Source of the DNA: Simiduia curdlanivorans
GTDB taxonomy: Bacteria > Pseudomonadota > Gammaproteobacteria > Pseudomonadales > Cellvibrionaceae
Direction: 5' to 3'
Assembly (NCBI RefSeq): GCF_030409605.1
Contig: NZ_JAUFQG010000006.1
Span: forward strand, 186,001 to 250,000
Length of the DNA stretch: 64,000 bases
Shown here piece by piece: positions 7,602-17,408 of the stretch. The position numbers and the translations under genes are program-made. Position 1 is the first letter of the stretch; each line of letters starts with the position of its first letter. The notes beneath the pieces were generated by a model. The model was not told the DNA's origin. It saw only the letters and a list, made by a program, of their open reading frames with translations, and made no database searches.

Positions 7602-9224
7602 CTATAACTCATCGATCGCAGCGGTGCTGTAATATTTTTTTACAATAGTTTGGTAGCGCGCTAGCTCGAGCTGCCAATCCGCCTCGGACCAAAACAGCTC
7701 TTCTTGGCACAAGATTTTTAGCGCGGGAAACAGCTGTTCGGCACCATGAGCGAGGGATAAACCTAGGTGCGTTCTACGCAGTAGTAGGTCGTCCAAATGC
7801 ACAACCTGCTCATACCGCAAGGCCCAGCGCAAATCGGCCAAGCTATAGTGCGTATCCAAGAGCGGCGCAAACTCATGCTGGCGCGCTTCACTCACGCAAG
7901 TGTCGATCAAACCTTTGGCGTCATCGCCATAGCGTGCGAGATACTGAGCTGCGAGTGGTGCACCGCAGCCCTCCAGCTCAGTCACGGTGACCGACAACGG
8001 ATTAAAATAATGAGCTTTCAACTGATCCAACTCGGCTTTGCCGCCACATTTACCCGTGATTTTGGCTACTGCGGCTAACACGTCTAAGGCAATCAATCGA
8101 AATGTGGTTAGTTTTCCGCCGCTCACGGTTATTAGCGACCCATCGACCCAAACCGCGTGATCGCGCCGCTCCTTAGAGGGATCTTTGGCATTATCGGACG
8201 CGATAATCGGGCGCACGCCAGACCAAGTGGACACAATATCCGCACAGGTAAGTTTGGCCTGTGGAAAGGCGTAGTTGGCAGCGAGCAACAAATAATTTTG
8301 CTCCTCGGCATTCAAACAAGCCTCTTGATCGAGATCGGTTTTGTGGTCGAGATCGGTTGTCCCGATAACGGTTTTACCACCCCAAGGGTAAATAAAATGG
8401 TAACGACCATCCACAGGATGCATTAGCGTAAGCGCAGCCTCAACCGCCAAGCGCTCGCGAGTGACCAAAATATGACTGCCGCGCTGCGGCCTAACACGCA
8501 CTTCTGGGTTTACTCGATTGCGCAGCCTGTCGGCCCACGCACCAGTGGCGTTCACTAATACTGCTGCGCGAAGCGTTAAAGCGTCGCCGGTGCATTGATC
8601 GACAACATCGATTGCAACGCCTTGGCCTGGGTCGTCATTGCTTTGGTCTGTTTCGAAATTGACAACTTTTACGTAATTCAAGCAGTGCGCACCGGCTAAT
8701 TTGGCTTCGCCAATCACCCGTTGCACCAGTCTACTGTCGTCTGTCACTGCATCGGTGTAATAATAGGCGCCACTTACCTGCGCAAGATTCAACCCGGGTA
8801 CGGCGCTGCTTAAGTTCGGCCGGCTAACATACTTATGATTATCAATACCGGCAAACCAGTCGTAAAAAGAAAGCAGAATTTTCACGGCAAAGCGCGGCGG
8901 CGCCTTTCTACCCAGCACATAGTAGTAACCCATAGGCGCTACCAAGCCGGGTAGCGCGCGAATCAAGTACTCCCGCTCCTGAAGCGAATGTCGGGTTAAA
9001 TTGATATCGCCCTGGGCGAGATAGCGCAAACCACCATGCACCATTTTTGAGGATCGACTCGACGTGCCCCACGCATAATCTTGTTGCTCCAACAAAAGCA
9101 CACGCAAGCCCTGACGCGCAGCGGCCAGTGCAACACCGGCACCGGTAATACCGCCACCCACAACAACCATGTCCCAGGGTTCAGCTTGCTTTAGCTGCTG
9201 CCATAAATGCGCTCTAGAGGTCAA
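7602..9224 (-). CDS. glpD: Glycerol-3-phosphate dehydrogenase (FAD, quinone-linked)
   Basis: A 540-residue flavoprotein oxidising sn-glycerol-3-phosphate to dihydroxyacetone phosphate at the inner membrane and passing electrons to quinone. The FAD-binding loop V-V-G-G-G-I-T-G-A-G is at residues 21-30, and S-S-R-S-S-K-M-V-H-G-G-L-R-Y-L, the strongest GlpD signature, follows near 55-69. The C-terminal DAO_C domain is present. The start is a TTG at 9224, preceded by AAGGAG at proper spacing. No other glp gene (glpF, glpK, glpR) is nearby, so it is a solitary locus. Length is in the normal range for aerobic GlpD. Confidence 0.92.
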   Translation of the reverse strand: MTSRAHLWQQLKQAEPWDMVVVGGGITGAGVALAAARQGLRVLLLEQQDYAWGTSSRSSKMVHGGLRYLAQGDINLTRHSLQEREYLIRALPGLVAPMGYYYVLGRKAPPRFAVKILLSFYDWFAGIDNHKYVSRPNLSSAVPGLNLAQVSGAYYYTDAVTDDSRLVQRVIGEAKLAGAHCLNYVKVVNFETDQSNDDPGQGVAIDVVDQCTGDALTLRAAVLVNATGAWADRLRNRVNPEVRVRPQRGSHILVTRERLAVEAALTLMHPVDGRYHFIYPWGGKTVIGTTDLDHKTDLDQEACLNAEEQNYLLLAANYAFPQAKLTCADIVSTWSGVRPIIASDNAKDPSKERRDHAVWVDGSLITVSGGKLTTFRLIALDVLAAVAKITGKCGGKAELDQLKAHYFNPLSVTVTELEGCGAPLAAQYLARYGDDAKGLIDTCVSEARQHEFAPLLDTHYSLADLRWALRYEQVVHLDDLLLRRTHLGLSLAHGAEQLFPALKILCQEELFWSEADWQLELARYQTIVKKYYSTAAIDEL

Positions 9225-9411
9225 AAACCTTCTCCTTTATAAAGTTTGACGCTGCGCCAGTATGACACGGCTATTTAGCGCTTGCTTGTTCGATCGCAAC
9301 AGCTTTAAGTACAGGCCGAGATACCGAAGCGATAGAGAGGGCTAATACCCGAGATAATCGCCCCGTTTGCGCGAGTGAGCAGTGAGTCAGCACAGCCGTT
9401 TTCGTGTTCTA

Positions 9412-9978
9412 TTATTCCAACGCATCCTGAATAAAAGAATTTCCTTCGCAGTAGGGCTTGCTTAAAAATATCTCTGAGGAATCCACTAACGCAACTTTCG
9501 ACAAGAAAGATCGCCCCAGCAAAATGGAATAATTAAATTTACCTCTGTTGGCCAAACTAAACTCGGCTTTATAAACTTGGTGATACAAACAAAACTCCAT
9601 CGCCACCACTGGCCGTGTCACATTCTTAGCACCATGGCGCTTAATCACCACTTCCCGCATAAGCTTGCCTTCCAAGCGATGGGTTTCGGATTTTCCGGTA
9701 TCTAAATTCTCATCGGTAAAATCAAAAGCCACATAGGTATCCTTACCTCGGGTAATATATTTTAGGTTAGTCGCTTGTATGGACGATGTTTTTGCGCCTG
9801 GGTCTAGCTTGGTTTTAATGCGCATACCTGATGACATCAACCGCGTTGACTCCAACCAACCCAATACCATTTTTGGCGACTTCTCATTTGCCTGAACGAA
9901 ACCTGAGAAGAATACAAGACTTAACATTGAACACAGCAACACCATTTGTATTTTCACGAAACACCTACTGATAATCAT
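9412..9978 (-). CDS. Exported retropepsin-like (RimK-associated, PF05618) protein
   Basis: A 188-residue protein with an N-terminal signal peptide (hydrophobic about residues 11-30, ending near V-Q-A). Its core carries D-P-G-A-K-T-S-S, the retropepsin-like active-site loop of the family long labelled ATP-dependent zinc protease (DUF785), and the matching L-L-G-R-S-F-L motif near the end. These proteins have a single aspartic-protease-like fold, and proteolysis is not well established for them. The start is uncertain: ATG 9978, GTG 9957 and ATG 9945 are all possible and none has a strong ribosome site. It lies alone between glpD and a flavoprotein gene on the same strand. Confidence 0.8.
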   Translation of the reverse strand: MIISRCFVKIQMVLLCSMLSLVFFSGFVQANEKSPKMVLGWLESTRLMSSGMRIKTKLDPGAKTSSIQATNLKYITRGKDTYVAFDFTDENLDTGKSETHRLEGKLMREVVIKRHGAKNVTRPVVAMEFCLYHQVYKAEFSLANRGKFNYSILLGRSFLSKVALVDSSEIFLSKPYCEGNSFIQDALE

Positions 9979-10009
9979 TGAACATCGTTAAACATAATTG
10001 ACCGAAGGC

Positions 10010-11245
10010 TTAATGCTCTATATATCGAGCGGCGCCATCACCGGCCCAGCGCCCAGTCGCAAAACAAGCGGTTAACAAATAACCACCTGTTGGCGCCTCC
10101 CAATCCAGCATTTCACCGGCGCAAAACACACCGGGCATGGCGGTCAACATAAGATTTTTATCTAGCGCGCTGAATCTAACGCCACCAGCGCAACTGATGG
10201 CTTCGTCCATTGGCCGCATCGCCTCTAATTCCACAGCTAAGCGCTTAATATGAGCGGCCATTAACAGTGGCTTGGCCCATTGGCTTTTCTCTACACACTC
10301 GAACAGCAATTGCCTTTTCGCGGCGCTAAAACCGAGTTTGCTCGAAAGTAACCTCGATAAGGTTTTACCTTTGGGCGCCTGCTTAAAAACCGCGAGAACG
10401 TCTTGCAGCGACCTATCGGGTAATAAATCCAGATACAGTGTCGCCTTGCCTGACCGCAACAGCTGTTCGCGCAGCTGGGCCGAGAACCGATAAACCAAAC
10501 TCCCCTCAATACCGTCCTGGGTCAGTAATAGTTCACCGCGAATTGGACTGCGCGAGTCTGTATCCTTTACCCAACCGGCAACCGCCTTTATGGGACAGCC
10601 TGCCGCGGTAAATTGTTCCGTCCAAGGCCGAGTAAAGCCACAATTTGCCGGCTTAAGCGGCTCAATACCCACCTGTTGTTCTGCTAACCAGGGTTGCCAA
10701 ACGCCGGTAGACCCCAGGCGCGACCAGCTTGCGCCTCCCAAGGCTAATACAACAACCTTGGGCTTGACGCTGGTGCGGCCTTTTGGGCTATCGAATACCA
10801 GGTTAGCGCCCTGCCAACCAAGCCACTGATGGCGGGTAAAAAGCTGTAACCCAGCCTGCTTTAAGCGCTGCAACCAAGCCCGCAGCAATGGAGCCGCTTT
10901 CATTTCAGTGGGAAACACCTTGCCGGAGCTGCCAACGAAGGTATCTATGCCCAACTGGTGTACCCAATCGCGCAACGCATTAGCGTCAAAGGCTTGCAAC
11001 ATGGGCCCGAGCGCGTTCTGGGCCTCGTAATAATGGCTGTTAAAACGATCCGAGGCTTCCGCCTTGGTAATATTCATACCCCCTACTCCGGCCAGCAGGA
11101 ATTTCCGCCCTACCGATGGCATGGCGTCATAAAGGGCAACAGAAACACCAGCGGCCAACAATCGCTCTGCAGCCATTAATCCAGCAGGGCCACCGCCGAT
11201 GACCACCGCATCAGGGCACAAAACAGATATATTCTGACGGGTCAA
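10010..11245 (-). CDS. HI0933/YhiN family flavoprotein oxidoreductase
   Basis: A 411-residue FAD protein of the HI0933-like family (PF03486). The dinucleotide loop V-V-I-G-G-G-P-A-G-L-M-A-A is at residues 14-26, the family motif K-F-L-L-A-G-V-G-G-M-N-I-T-K is near 48-61, and the C-terminal C-A-G-E-M-L-D-W-E-A-P-T-G-G-Y is near 376-390. The reaction is unknown. The start appears to be TTG at 11245, since no ATG precedes the FAD loop and AGG lies nine bases upstream. It is transcribed away from the DUF748 gene, with a 200-base shared upstream region. Confidence 0.9.
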   Translation of the reverse strand: MTRQNISVLCPDAVVIGGGPAGLMAAERLLAAGVSVALYDAMPSVGRKFLLAGVGGMNITKAEASDRFNSHYYEAQNALGPMLQAFDANALRDWVHQLGIDTFVGSSGKVFPTEMKAAPLLRAWLQRLKQAGLQLFTRHQWLGWQGANLVFDSPKGRTSVKPKVVVLALGGASWSRLGSTGVWQPWLAEQQVGIEPLKPANCGFTRPWTEQFTAAGCPIKAVAGWVKDTDSRSPIRGELLLTQDGIEGSLVYRFSAQLREQLLRSGKATLYLDLLPDRSLQDVLAVFKQAPKGKTLSRLLSSKLGFSAAKRQLLFECVEKSQWAKPLLMAAHIKRLAVELEAMRPMDEAISCAGGVRFSALDKNLMLTAMPGVFCAGEMLDWEAPTGGYLLTACFATGRWAGDGAARYIEH

Positions 11246-11445
11246 ACTGATCCAACCTAGGCGTTATAGAAGGCGTGCAGACTAACCCAAAGCCGGTAAC
11301 CCGGCCAAGTACCCTCCGTTAATTTTGCCAGTGCAAAAGTGCATTTGGGCAATTTGATTCATTTGGTGTCTATCGGCACTGGCACACAATGGGTGCCTGC
11401 CCTAACATAGCATTTTGTGCCAATGATTCAGGGACCAGCAGTACC

Positions 11446-14415
11446 ATGGACAAGGTAAAACTTACCGCAATCTGCCGTAAAATCTTTCTCGCCTACCTAA
11501 CCTATGTCGCCGTTTGCTTAGCGCTGATTCTGCCAGCGCTCAATATGACCTTAACTCAGGTCTATCAGCAATTTACCGGCCGGCAACTAGACTACCAGCT
11601 AGTGGGCTTCAATCCATTTTCGCTGTCTGTGTTTGCCTACGGCTTGCGCGATACCAACCCCGATGGTAGCACCCTGTGGGCGATGGATAGATTAATCATC
11701 AACCCCTCGCTAGTGCACAGCCTATGGCGCGGCGCCATCGGTATCGACGAGGTGCGCCTGCTCGGCCTAACAGTGCAACCCGAAAAGCTCGCTCAGGATA
11801 GCTTTAACTTTTCCGATATCCTCGAACATTCAGAGGCCCGCATTGCATCTGAGCCAGCGCGTGCACGCACCGAGGCCAACTTCACTTTACCGAGAATCTG
11901 GATCGGCGAGTTCGAGTTGAAAGCGAGCCTGCTGCAATACACCGAGAGCCATAGGGAAAAACCTTTTAGCGCAGGGCTGAGAGATTTCCACTTTAGCCTG
12001 CAAGATTTTTCCACGTTAAGCGAGCAAGGCGACGGCTATAGTTTGCGCGCAGAAAGTGCACAAGGCGGAGTACTGGCGTGGCAAGGCGACGTCTCTGCAT
12101 CAGGCGCGAAAACCTGGGGGCACTTCTCCCTCTCGCAGTTCAAGCTGCTGCCCATTTGGCAGTTTATGGAACCGGCATTACAGTTCACCCTAAACAGCGG
12201 CACATTTTCCATTCAAGGTGAATACGAACTGGATTGGAACAATGGCTTCAAATGGCAAGTTACCAACACCCATGCAGCCCTAGAAAACATCGATTTAAGC
12301 CAAAAACTGGCCAGCACCCTTGCTGGCCAAACACCAAGCAAAGTGCGATGGCAGAGTTTTGATGCCGACATAGCCCGCATCGACAGCCAAGAAAAAATTG
12401 CCGCCCTAACATCCCTCTCACTAAACAATTTTCAACTCTCGAGCTGGCACGAAAGCTCACGCCTCGGGCTGGTCGATATGTTTGCCATTGATACCAGCCC
12501 CAATGAAAATAATCGCACGAATAGCGAACCCATAAATACGGATCAGGCCACCCCTGAAACAGCAAATGATTGGCAAGTATCGGTCGAAAAATCGGCCGTA
12601 AACAACGCTAACCTAAGCTGGCTAGTGCCAGAATTAGATCGTAGGCGCATCAATCTATCTGCCATCAATGTTGTCATTGAAAACCTCAGCAATAGCACCA
12701 ATGAAGCACAGCTACACGCTAAGATGACCCTGGATAAAACCGCCAAGCTCGCCATCGATGGCTCATTTACCCCACTCACCCAATCGGCCAACCTAACGGC
12801 AAGCCTAGACAATTTTCCACTAAACTGGGCCAACCCCATCGTCGCCCAGCAGGCAAATGCCCAGCTCGCCTCAGGCGAGCTGGGCACAAGCGTTCAAGTC
12901 GTTATTGCGAACGCAGAGCCCCACCAGGTTACTGCGGCCGTCACCATCGATAACTTCAATGCGGTTGATCAAAAGAATGCCTCTATTGCCAGCATAAAAA
13001 AATTAACTGCGCCAATGATCGAGATTAATCCGCGCGATCACACCTTGCGCATCGACAATATCAACGTTGAAAATCTCAGCACAGAAGTGGCAATAGCCGC
13101 AGATGGCAGCACCAACTTCAATCATTTAATAAAAACTGGCGCTAACCGGTCGCACGCAGAGGCAACCACAGAAGTAAATACCGAATCGTCCATTGGCACC
13201 AACACAGAAACAATTACAGAAATAAATACCGAAACTGTCACAAAAACAAACACAGAAAAGCCACCCGCCGCCAGCCCCTATCAATGGCAAGTCGACAGAA
13301 TTAACTTGCACGACGCGACGATAAAATTTACTGACGAGACACCTCTCTCCACCTTCAGCACACGGATTGAATCCTTTAGCGGCCAGATCCTAAACATCAA
13401 CAGCAATGCTCAGCAAGCATTAAGTGTCGATCTAAAAGGCCAAGTAGATGGCTATGCGCCTGTGACACTGGCAGGCAAGGCAAAACCCTTTTTAGCCGAC
13501 CCCGCCATGAATCTCGCACTCGAATTTAAATCCATCGACCTCGGCCTATTTAACCCCTATTCCACGACGTTCACCGGCTGGAAAATTGAAAAGGGCTTGC
13601 TTAACGTCAAGCTAGATTATCAACTGGAAGATAAGCGTATCGTCGGTAAGAACCGCGTTGTCTTGGATCAACTCAGCTTGGGTGAACGGATAGATTCCCG
13701 CCGACTAGTGGATATCCCCTTGCGCCTCGCGCTAGCGCTTCTCACCGACGAAAACGGGGTTGCAGATTTGCAAGTACCGGTTTCCGGGACCACGGACGAC
13801 CCCTCTTTTAGTATCGGCGCCATCGTGTGGGCGGCGGTACGTAACAGCATTATGAAGGTTGTTACGGCGCCCTTTAACCTATTGGCTTCCTTAGTGGGCA
13901 GTGACGAAGATCTGGGCGAAGTCGCGTTTGAGCTGCACCAGGCGTGGCTTACGGATGACGCGAAATCGAGCCTTGCCGATTTAAAGTCGGCCTTAGACCA
14001 ACGCCCGCAATTGCGCCTAGGCGTTACCGGTGAGGTAAACCTGAAAACCGAAGCCCTGCCCTATAAACAAATGGCGTTGGACGCAAAATTCACAGCTCAA
14101 GGCCTGTCCGCGTCTGATATCGAAGGGCTGAGCGCAGCTTGGCGCAAGGTCGCCCTCACACTATTAACAGGGCCAAAAGTAGCCGATCTCGATAGCCTAT
14201 CGAACGCACAATTATTGGACCGGCTCCTGTCGGCACAAGCCACTCCCCTAGCCGAGCTCGAGCAGCTAGCCAACGCGCGATCTATCGCGGTGAAACAGTA
14301 CTTGCTGACGAGTCTCAACCTAGATGCCGAGCGGGTATTTATTCAAACCAACACATTGCAGTGCAAGAAAAAGCTGAGCTGCAGCAAAGCCAGAGTTAAG
14401 TTCACCATTGAGTAA
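11446..14415 (+). CDS. DUF748 (AsmA-like) envelope protein
   Basis: A protein of about 989 residues with one N-terminal membrane anchor (hydrophobic from about residue 10) and a large periplasmic part built of repeated beta-rich segments. The R-I-V-G-K-N-R-V-V-L-D-Q-L-S-L-G-E motif and the P-V-S-G-T-T-D-D-P-S-F strand near the C-terminus mark the DUF748 family, related to AsmA/TamB bridge proteins that may move lipids between membranes. The start is set at ATG 11446; an upstream ATG at 11389 would add 19 polar residues before the anchor. A Thr/Glu-rich repeat (bases 13150-13260) interrupts two domains and looks like a flexible linker. Function inferred from family only. Confidence 0.85.
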   Translation: MDKVKLTAICRKIFLAYLTYVAVCLALILPALNMTLTQVYQQFTGRQLDYQLVGFNPFSLSVFAYGLRDTNPDGSTLWAMDRLIINPSLVHSLWRGAIGIDEVRLLGLTVQPEKLAQDSFNFSDILEHSEARIASEPARARTEANFTLPRIWIGEFELKASLLQYTESHREKPFSAGLRDFHFSLQDFSTLSEQGDGYSLRAESAQGGVLAWQGDVSASGAKTWGHFSLSQFKLLPIWQFMEPALQFTLNSGTFSIQGEYELDWNNGFKWQVTNTHAALENIDLSQKLASTLAGQTPSKVRWQSFDADIARIDSQEKIAALTSLSLNNFQLSSWHESSRLGLVDMFAIDTSPNENNRTNSEPINTDQATPETANDWQVSVEKSAVNNANLSWLVPELDRRRINLSAINVVIENLSNSTNEAQLHAKMTLDKTAKLAIDGSFTPLTQSANLTASLDNFPLNWANPIVAQQANAQLASGELGTSVQVVIANAEPHQVTAAVTIDNFNAVDQKNASIASIKKLTAPMIEINPRDHTLRIDNINVENLSTEVAIAADGSTNFNHLIKTGANRSHAEATTEVNTESSIGTNTETITEINTETVTKTNTEKPPAASPYQWQVDRINLHDATIKFTDETPLSTFSTRIESFSGQILNINSNAQQALSVDLKGQVDGYAPVTLAGKAKPFLADPAMNLALEFKSIDLGLFNPYSTTFTGWKIEKGLLNVKLDYQLEDKRIVGKNRVVLDQLSLGERIDSRRLVDIPLRLALALLTDENGVADLQVPVSGTTDDPSFSIGAIVWAAVRNSIMKVVTAPFNLLASLVGSDEDLGEVAFELHQAWLTDDAKSSLADLKSALDQRPQLRLGVTGEVNLKTEALPYKQMALDAKFTAQGLSASDIEGLSAAWRKVALTLLTGPKVADLDSLSNAQLLDRLLSAQATPLAELEQLANARSIAVKQYLLTSLNLDAERVFIQTNTLQCKKKLSCSKARVKFTIE

Positions 14416-14515
14416 ACGCCAAGCCAAAGGCCGTCGCAGACCAGTTAAATGCCATGACGCATTAGTGCATTTCAGTTAACATGCCAGCCCAAACCTCAGG
14501 ATCGCCTTATCGCCC

Positions 14516-15379
14516 ATGAAAGTACCGAAACGCCTGCAACCCCTCGTCGATGACGGCCTTATCGACGAAGTAATGTTCCAACTTATGAGCGGCAAAGAGG
14601 CGCAAGTATTTGTCGTGCGCTGCGGTGATCAATTGCGTTGTGCCAAGGTGTACAAAGAAGCAAATAAACGCAGCTTCAAGCAGGCTGCAGCCTATCAAGA
14701 GGGGCGCACGACGCGCAACAGCCGGCGAGCCCGAGCCATGAGTAAAAAAAGTCGCTATGGGCAAAAGGAACAAGAAAGTTCCTGGTTGAGCGCCGAAGTG
14801 GATGCGCTATACCGCTGCGCTGAAGCCGGTGTTCGCGTGCCTACACCGCACGGATTTGTCGATGGCGTGTTACTGATGGATTTAATTACCGATGAAGAAG
14901 GTGACCCAGCACCTCGATTAGATGATGTCGCCTTCGATGCCGAAACCGCAGAAGAGTTTCACGGTATCATGATGGTGGAAATTGTCAGAATGTTGTGCGC
15001 CGGCTTAGTACACGGTGACCTCTCGGAGTTCAACGTGCTAGTGGAACCCGAAGGCCCAGTGGTGATTGATTTACCGCAAGCCGTGAATGCCGCAGGCAAC
15101 AATAACGCCAAGATGATGCTCACCCGCGACGTCAACAATATGACCGCCTATTTCGGCCAGTACAATCGCGGCCTGCTCGTAACCCACTATGCCGACGAAA
15201 TTTGGGACCTATATGAGCACGGCAATCTGCACCCAGATAGCAAATTAACCGGCAAGTACAACAAGGTTGCGGTTGAGGCCGATATCGCAACCATGCTGCG
15301 CATTATCGAAGATGCCAAAGAGGAAGAAGAGAGCCGAAAAGAGCGTAAGCGCGCGGCTGATGATGGCGTATTTGATTAA
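14516..15379 (+). CDS. RIO1-like protein kinase (PA4780 family)
   Basis: A 287-residue serine kinase-like protein of the bacterial RIO family. It has the P-loop-like segment M-S-G-K-E-A-Q-V-F (residues 21-29), the nucleotide lysine in C-A-K-V-Y-K, the catalytic loop V-H-G-D-L-S-E-F-N-V-L near 162-171 and the metal loop V-V-I-D-L-P-Q-A. The usual second aspartate of D-x-P-Q is present. The C-terminus is highly charged (K/E/R rich). Targets of bacterial RIO kinases are little known. The gene is followed by a bidirectional terminator shared with the convergent ybiT. Confidence 0.9.
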   Translation: MKVPKRLQPLVDDGLIDEVMFQLMSGKEAQVFVVRCGDQLRCAKVYKEANKRSFKQAAAYQEGRTTRNSRRARAMSKKSRYGQKEQESSWLSAEVDALYRCAEAGVRVPTPHGFVDGVLLMDLITDEEGDPAPRLDDVAFDAETAEEFHGIMMVEIVRMLCAGLVHGDLSEFNVLVEPEGPVVIDLPQAVNAAGNNNAKMMLTRDVNNMTAYFGQYNRGLLVTHYADEIWDLYEHGNLHPDSKLTGKYNKVAVEADIATMLRIIEDAKEEEESRKERKRAADDGVFD

Positions 15380-15413
15380 CCCGAAACTATCGAATAGCCC
15401 GTAGAAAACCTTC

Positions 15414-15445
15414 AAAAAAAATGCGCCGAATTCGGCGCATTTTTA
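15414..15445. terminator. Bidirectional terminator between RIO kinase and ybiT
   Basis: ATGCGCCGAATTCGGCGCAT at 15421-15440 is a perfect palindrome with seven A residues before it and five T residues after it. It serves the RIO kinase gene from the left and ybiT from the right. Confidence 0.88.
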
Positions 15446-15478
15446 TAGATCGGATAATTTATAGATCGGACAATAAGC

Positions 15479-17083
15479 TTAAGCCACGCGCTCTAAGCTC
15501 GCTTGACTGGCCAAATACTCATCGTAGGTACCCTGAAAATCAATCAGGGTTTGATCTTTAATTTCAATAACACGGGTCGCTAGGCTGGAGACAAACTCCC
15601 GATCATGGCTTACGAAGATGAGCGTGCCATCGTACAATTTCAAGGCATTATTGAGCGCTTCAATGGCTTCCATATCGAGGTGATTGGTGGGCTCATCCAT
15701 AATCAGCACATTGGTGTCCATCATCATCAACTTGCCAAACAGCAACCGGTTTTTTTCACCGCCAGAACAAACCCGCGCTTTTTTATTGGTGTCATCTGCG
15801 GTAAACAACAGGCGCCCCAACATGCCGCGCACCTGTAAGTCATCATGCTTGGGCGTGCGCCACTGAGACATCCACTCAAAAATTGTTAAGTCGCTGTCGA
15901 AATCAGCCGTGCTATCTTGCGGACAGTAGCCAACAATGGCATTTTCAGACCATTTGATAACGCCCGCTTGCGCCTCAAGCTCGTTCATCAAGCAACGCAG
16001 CAGTGTTGTTTTACCGGAGCCATTTTCGCCAATAACCGCTAACCTTGCCCCAGCCTCTAAGATTAAATTACCGTCCTTGAACAAAACCTCTTGCTCAAAG
16101 CCGTGTTTTAAATCCTCCAGAATAAGGGCTTGGCGATGTAACTTCTTGCACTGTTTTAAACTGATTGAAGGCGTTAATCGGCTCGAAGCCTTAACCTCAT
16201 CCAACACAATTTTATCCATTTTTTTCGCCCGCGAACTGGCCTGCTTGGCCTTGGACGCGTTGGCACCAAAGCGATTGACGAAAGCTTGCAGCTCGTCAAT
16301 CTCAGCACTTTTCTTGGCATTTTCGGTCAACAATTGTTCGCGAATGAGCGAAGACGCCGCCATAAAGTATTCGTAGTTACCGGGGTAAATACGCAATTCG
16401 CCATAATCAATATCGGCCATATGGGTACACACAGCGTTGAGAAAGTGACGATCATGGGAAATGATAATCATGGTGCACTTGCGTTCTTTGAGTACATCTT
16501 CCAACCAACCGATGGTGTGAATATCCAAATTGTTGGTTGGTTCATCCAAGAGCAAAATATCGGGGTTGGCGAACAGAGCTTGCGCCAGCAGTACCCGCAA
16601 CTTCCAGCCCGGCGCCACTTGCTTCATCAGGCCGAAATGGTACTCCTCCTCTATGCCGGCCTGCAGTAAAATTTCGCCTGCACGGCTCTCGGCGCTGTAG
16701 CCATCCATTTCGGCAAATTCCACTTCCAGCTCAGCCACCGCCATGCCATCTTCTTCGGTCATTTCGGCTTTTGAGTAAATAGCATCGCGCGCCTGCTTAA
16801 TCTGCCACAAACGGGTGTCTCCCATAATAACGGCATCAACCACGCTATATTCTTCAAAGGCAAACTGATCCTGGCTTAACACGCCCACGGTATTGCCGGG
16901 AGTGATAGACACATTGCCAGCGGTCGGCGTTAACGCCCCGCTGAGGATCTTCATGAAGGTAGATTTGCCGCAGCCGTTGGCGCCGATAAGCCCATAGCGG
17001 TTGCCGTTACCGAATTTGGCTGAAATGTTTTCAAACAATGGCTCGGCGCCAAATTGCATGGTGATATTAGCGGTAGAAATCAA
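15479..17083 (-). CDS. ybiT: ABC-F ATPase YbiT
   Basis: A 534-residue ABC-F protein with two ATPase domains and no membrane part. Walker A motifs are G-A-N-G-C-G-K-S-T (first) and G-E-N-G-S-G-K-T-T (second). Each domain has a signature and a Walker B with D-E-P-T-N-N-L-D or D-E-P-T-N-H-L-D. Near-identity to E. coli YbiT is evident in stretches such as Q-D-Q-F-A-F-E-E and V-A-P-G-W-K-L-R-V-L-L-A. ABC-F proteins bind the ribosomal E site and help resolve stalled translation. The start is TTG at 17083 with AGGA seven bases upstream, matching the start of E. coli YbiT. Confidence 0.95.
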   Translation of the reverse strand: MISTANITMQFGAEPLFENISAKFGNGNRYGLIGANGCGKSTFMKILSGALTPTAGNVSITPGNTVGVLSQDQFAFEEYSVVDAVIMGDTRLWQIKQARDAIYSKAEMTEEDGMAVAELEVEFAEMDGYSAESRAGEILLQAGIEEEYHFGLMKQVAPGWKLRVLLAQALFANPDILLLDEPTNNLDIHTIGWLEDVLKERKCTMIIISHDRHFLNAVCTHMADIDYGELRIYPGNYEYFMAASSLIREQLLTENAKKSAEIDELQAFVNRFGANASKAKQASSRAKKMDKIVLDEVKASSRLTPSISLKQCKKLHRQALILEDLKHGFEQEVLFKDGNLILEAGARLAVIGENGSGKTTLLRCLMNELEAQAGVIKWSENAIVGYCPQDSTADFDSDLTIFEWMSQWRTPKHDDLQVRGMLGRLLFTADDTNKKARVCSGGEKNRLLFGKLMMMDTNVLIMDEPTNHLDMEAIEALNNALKLYDGTLIFVSHDREFVSSLATRVIEIKDQTLIDFQGTYDEYLASQASLERVA

Positions 17084-17408
17084 AGGACTATCCTAGGGGC
17101 TCAACAACTCGGCCAAGCGGCCAAATGGGCACCGTTTAAGAGGCAAATAAAGGGGGCGCACTATAGAGAGTTAAGGCCCGAAAGTCGAGCCATTCTGGCT
17201 ATTATTTAACCTAAACCAAGGCCGAGCCGCGCCGACTTACAAGCCAGAGCAAGCCAGTTAAACCACGGCAAGCATCGGTTTGACCGACTGACAAATACCG
17301 GCTTTCGTGTAAAACTGACTTTAGACATCGCTGTGCAGCAAGCGCTTGGTTGTTGAACAATAACGCCATAACGCATTTTAGCCGCCGCCCCTTCAGAGCA
17401 ACCTCACT
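17084..17408. other. Intergenic region, divergent ybiT / mscS
   Basis: These 325 bases separate two divergent genes and must hold both promoters. I see no ORF, RNA gene, repeat or clear operator. A weak TTGAAC-like -35 box lies near 17353 for the channel gene, without a convincing -10. Confidence 0.4.
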
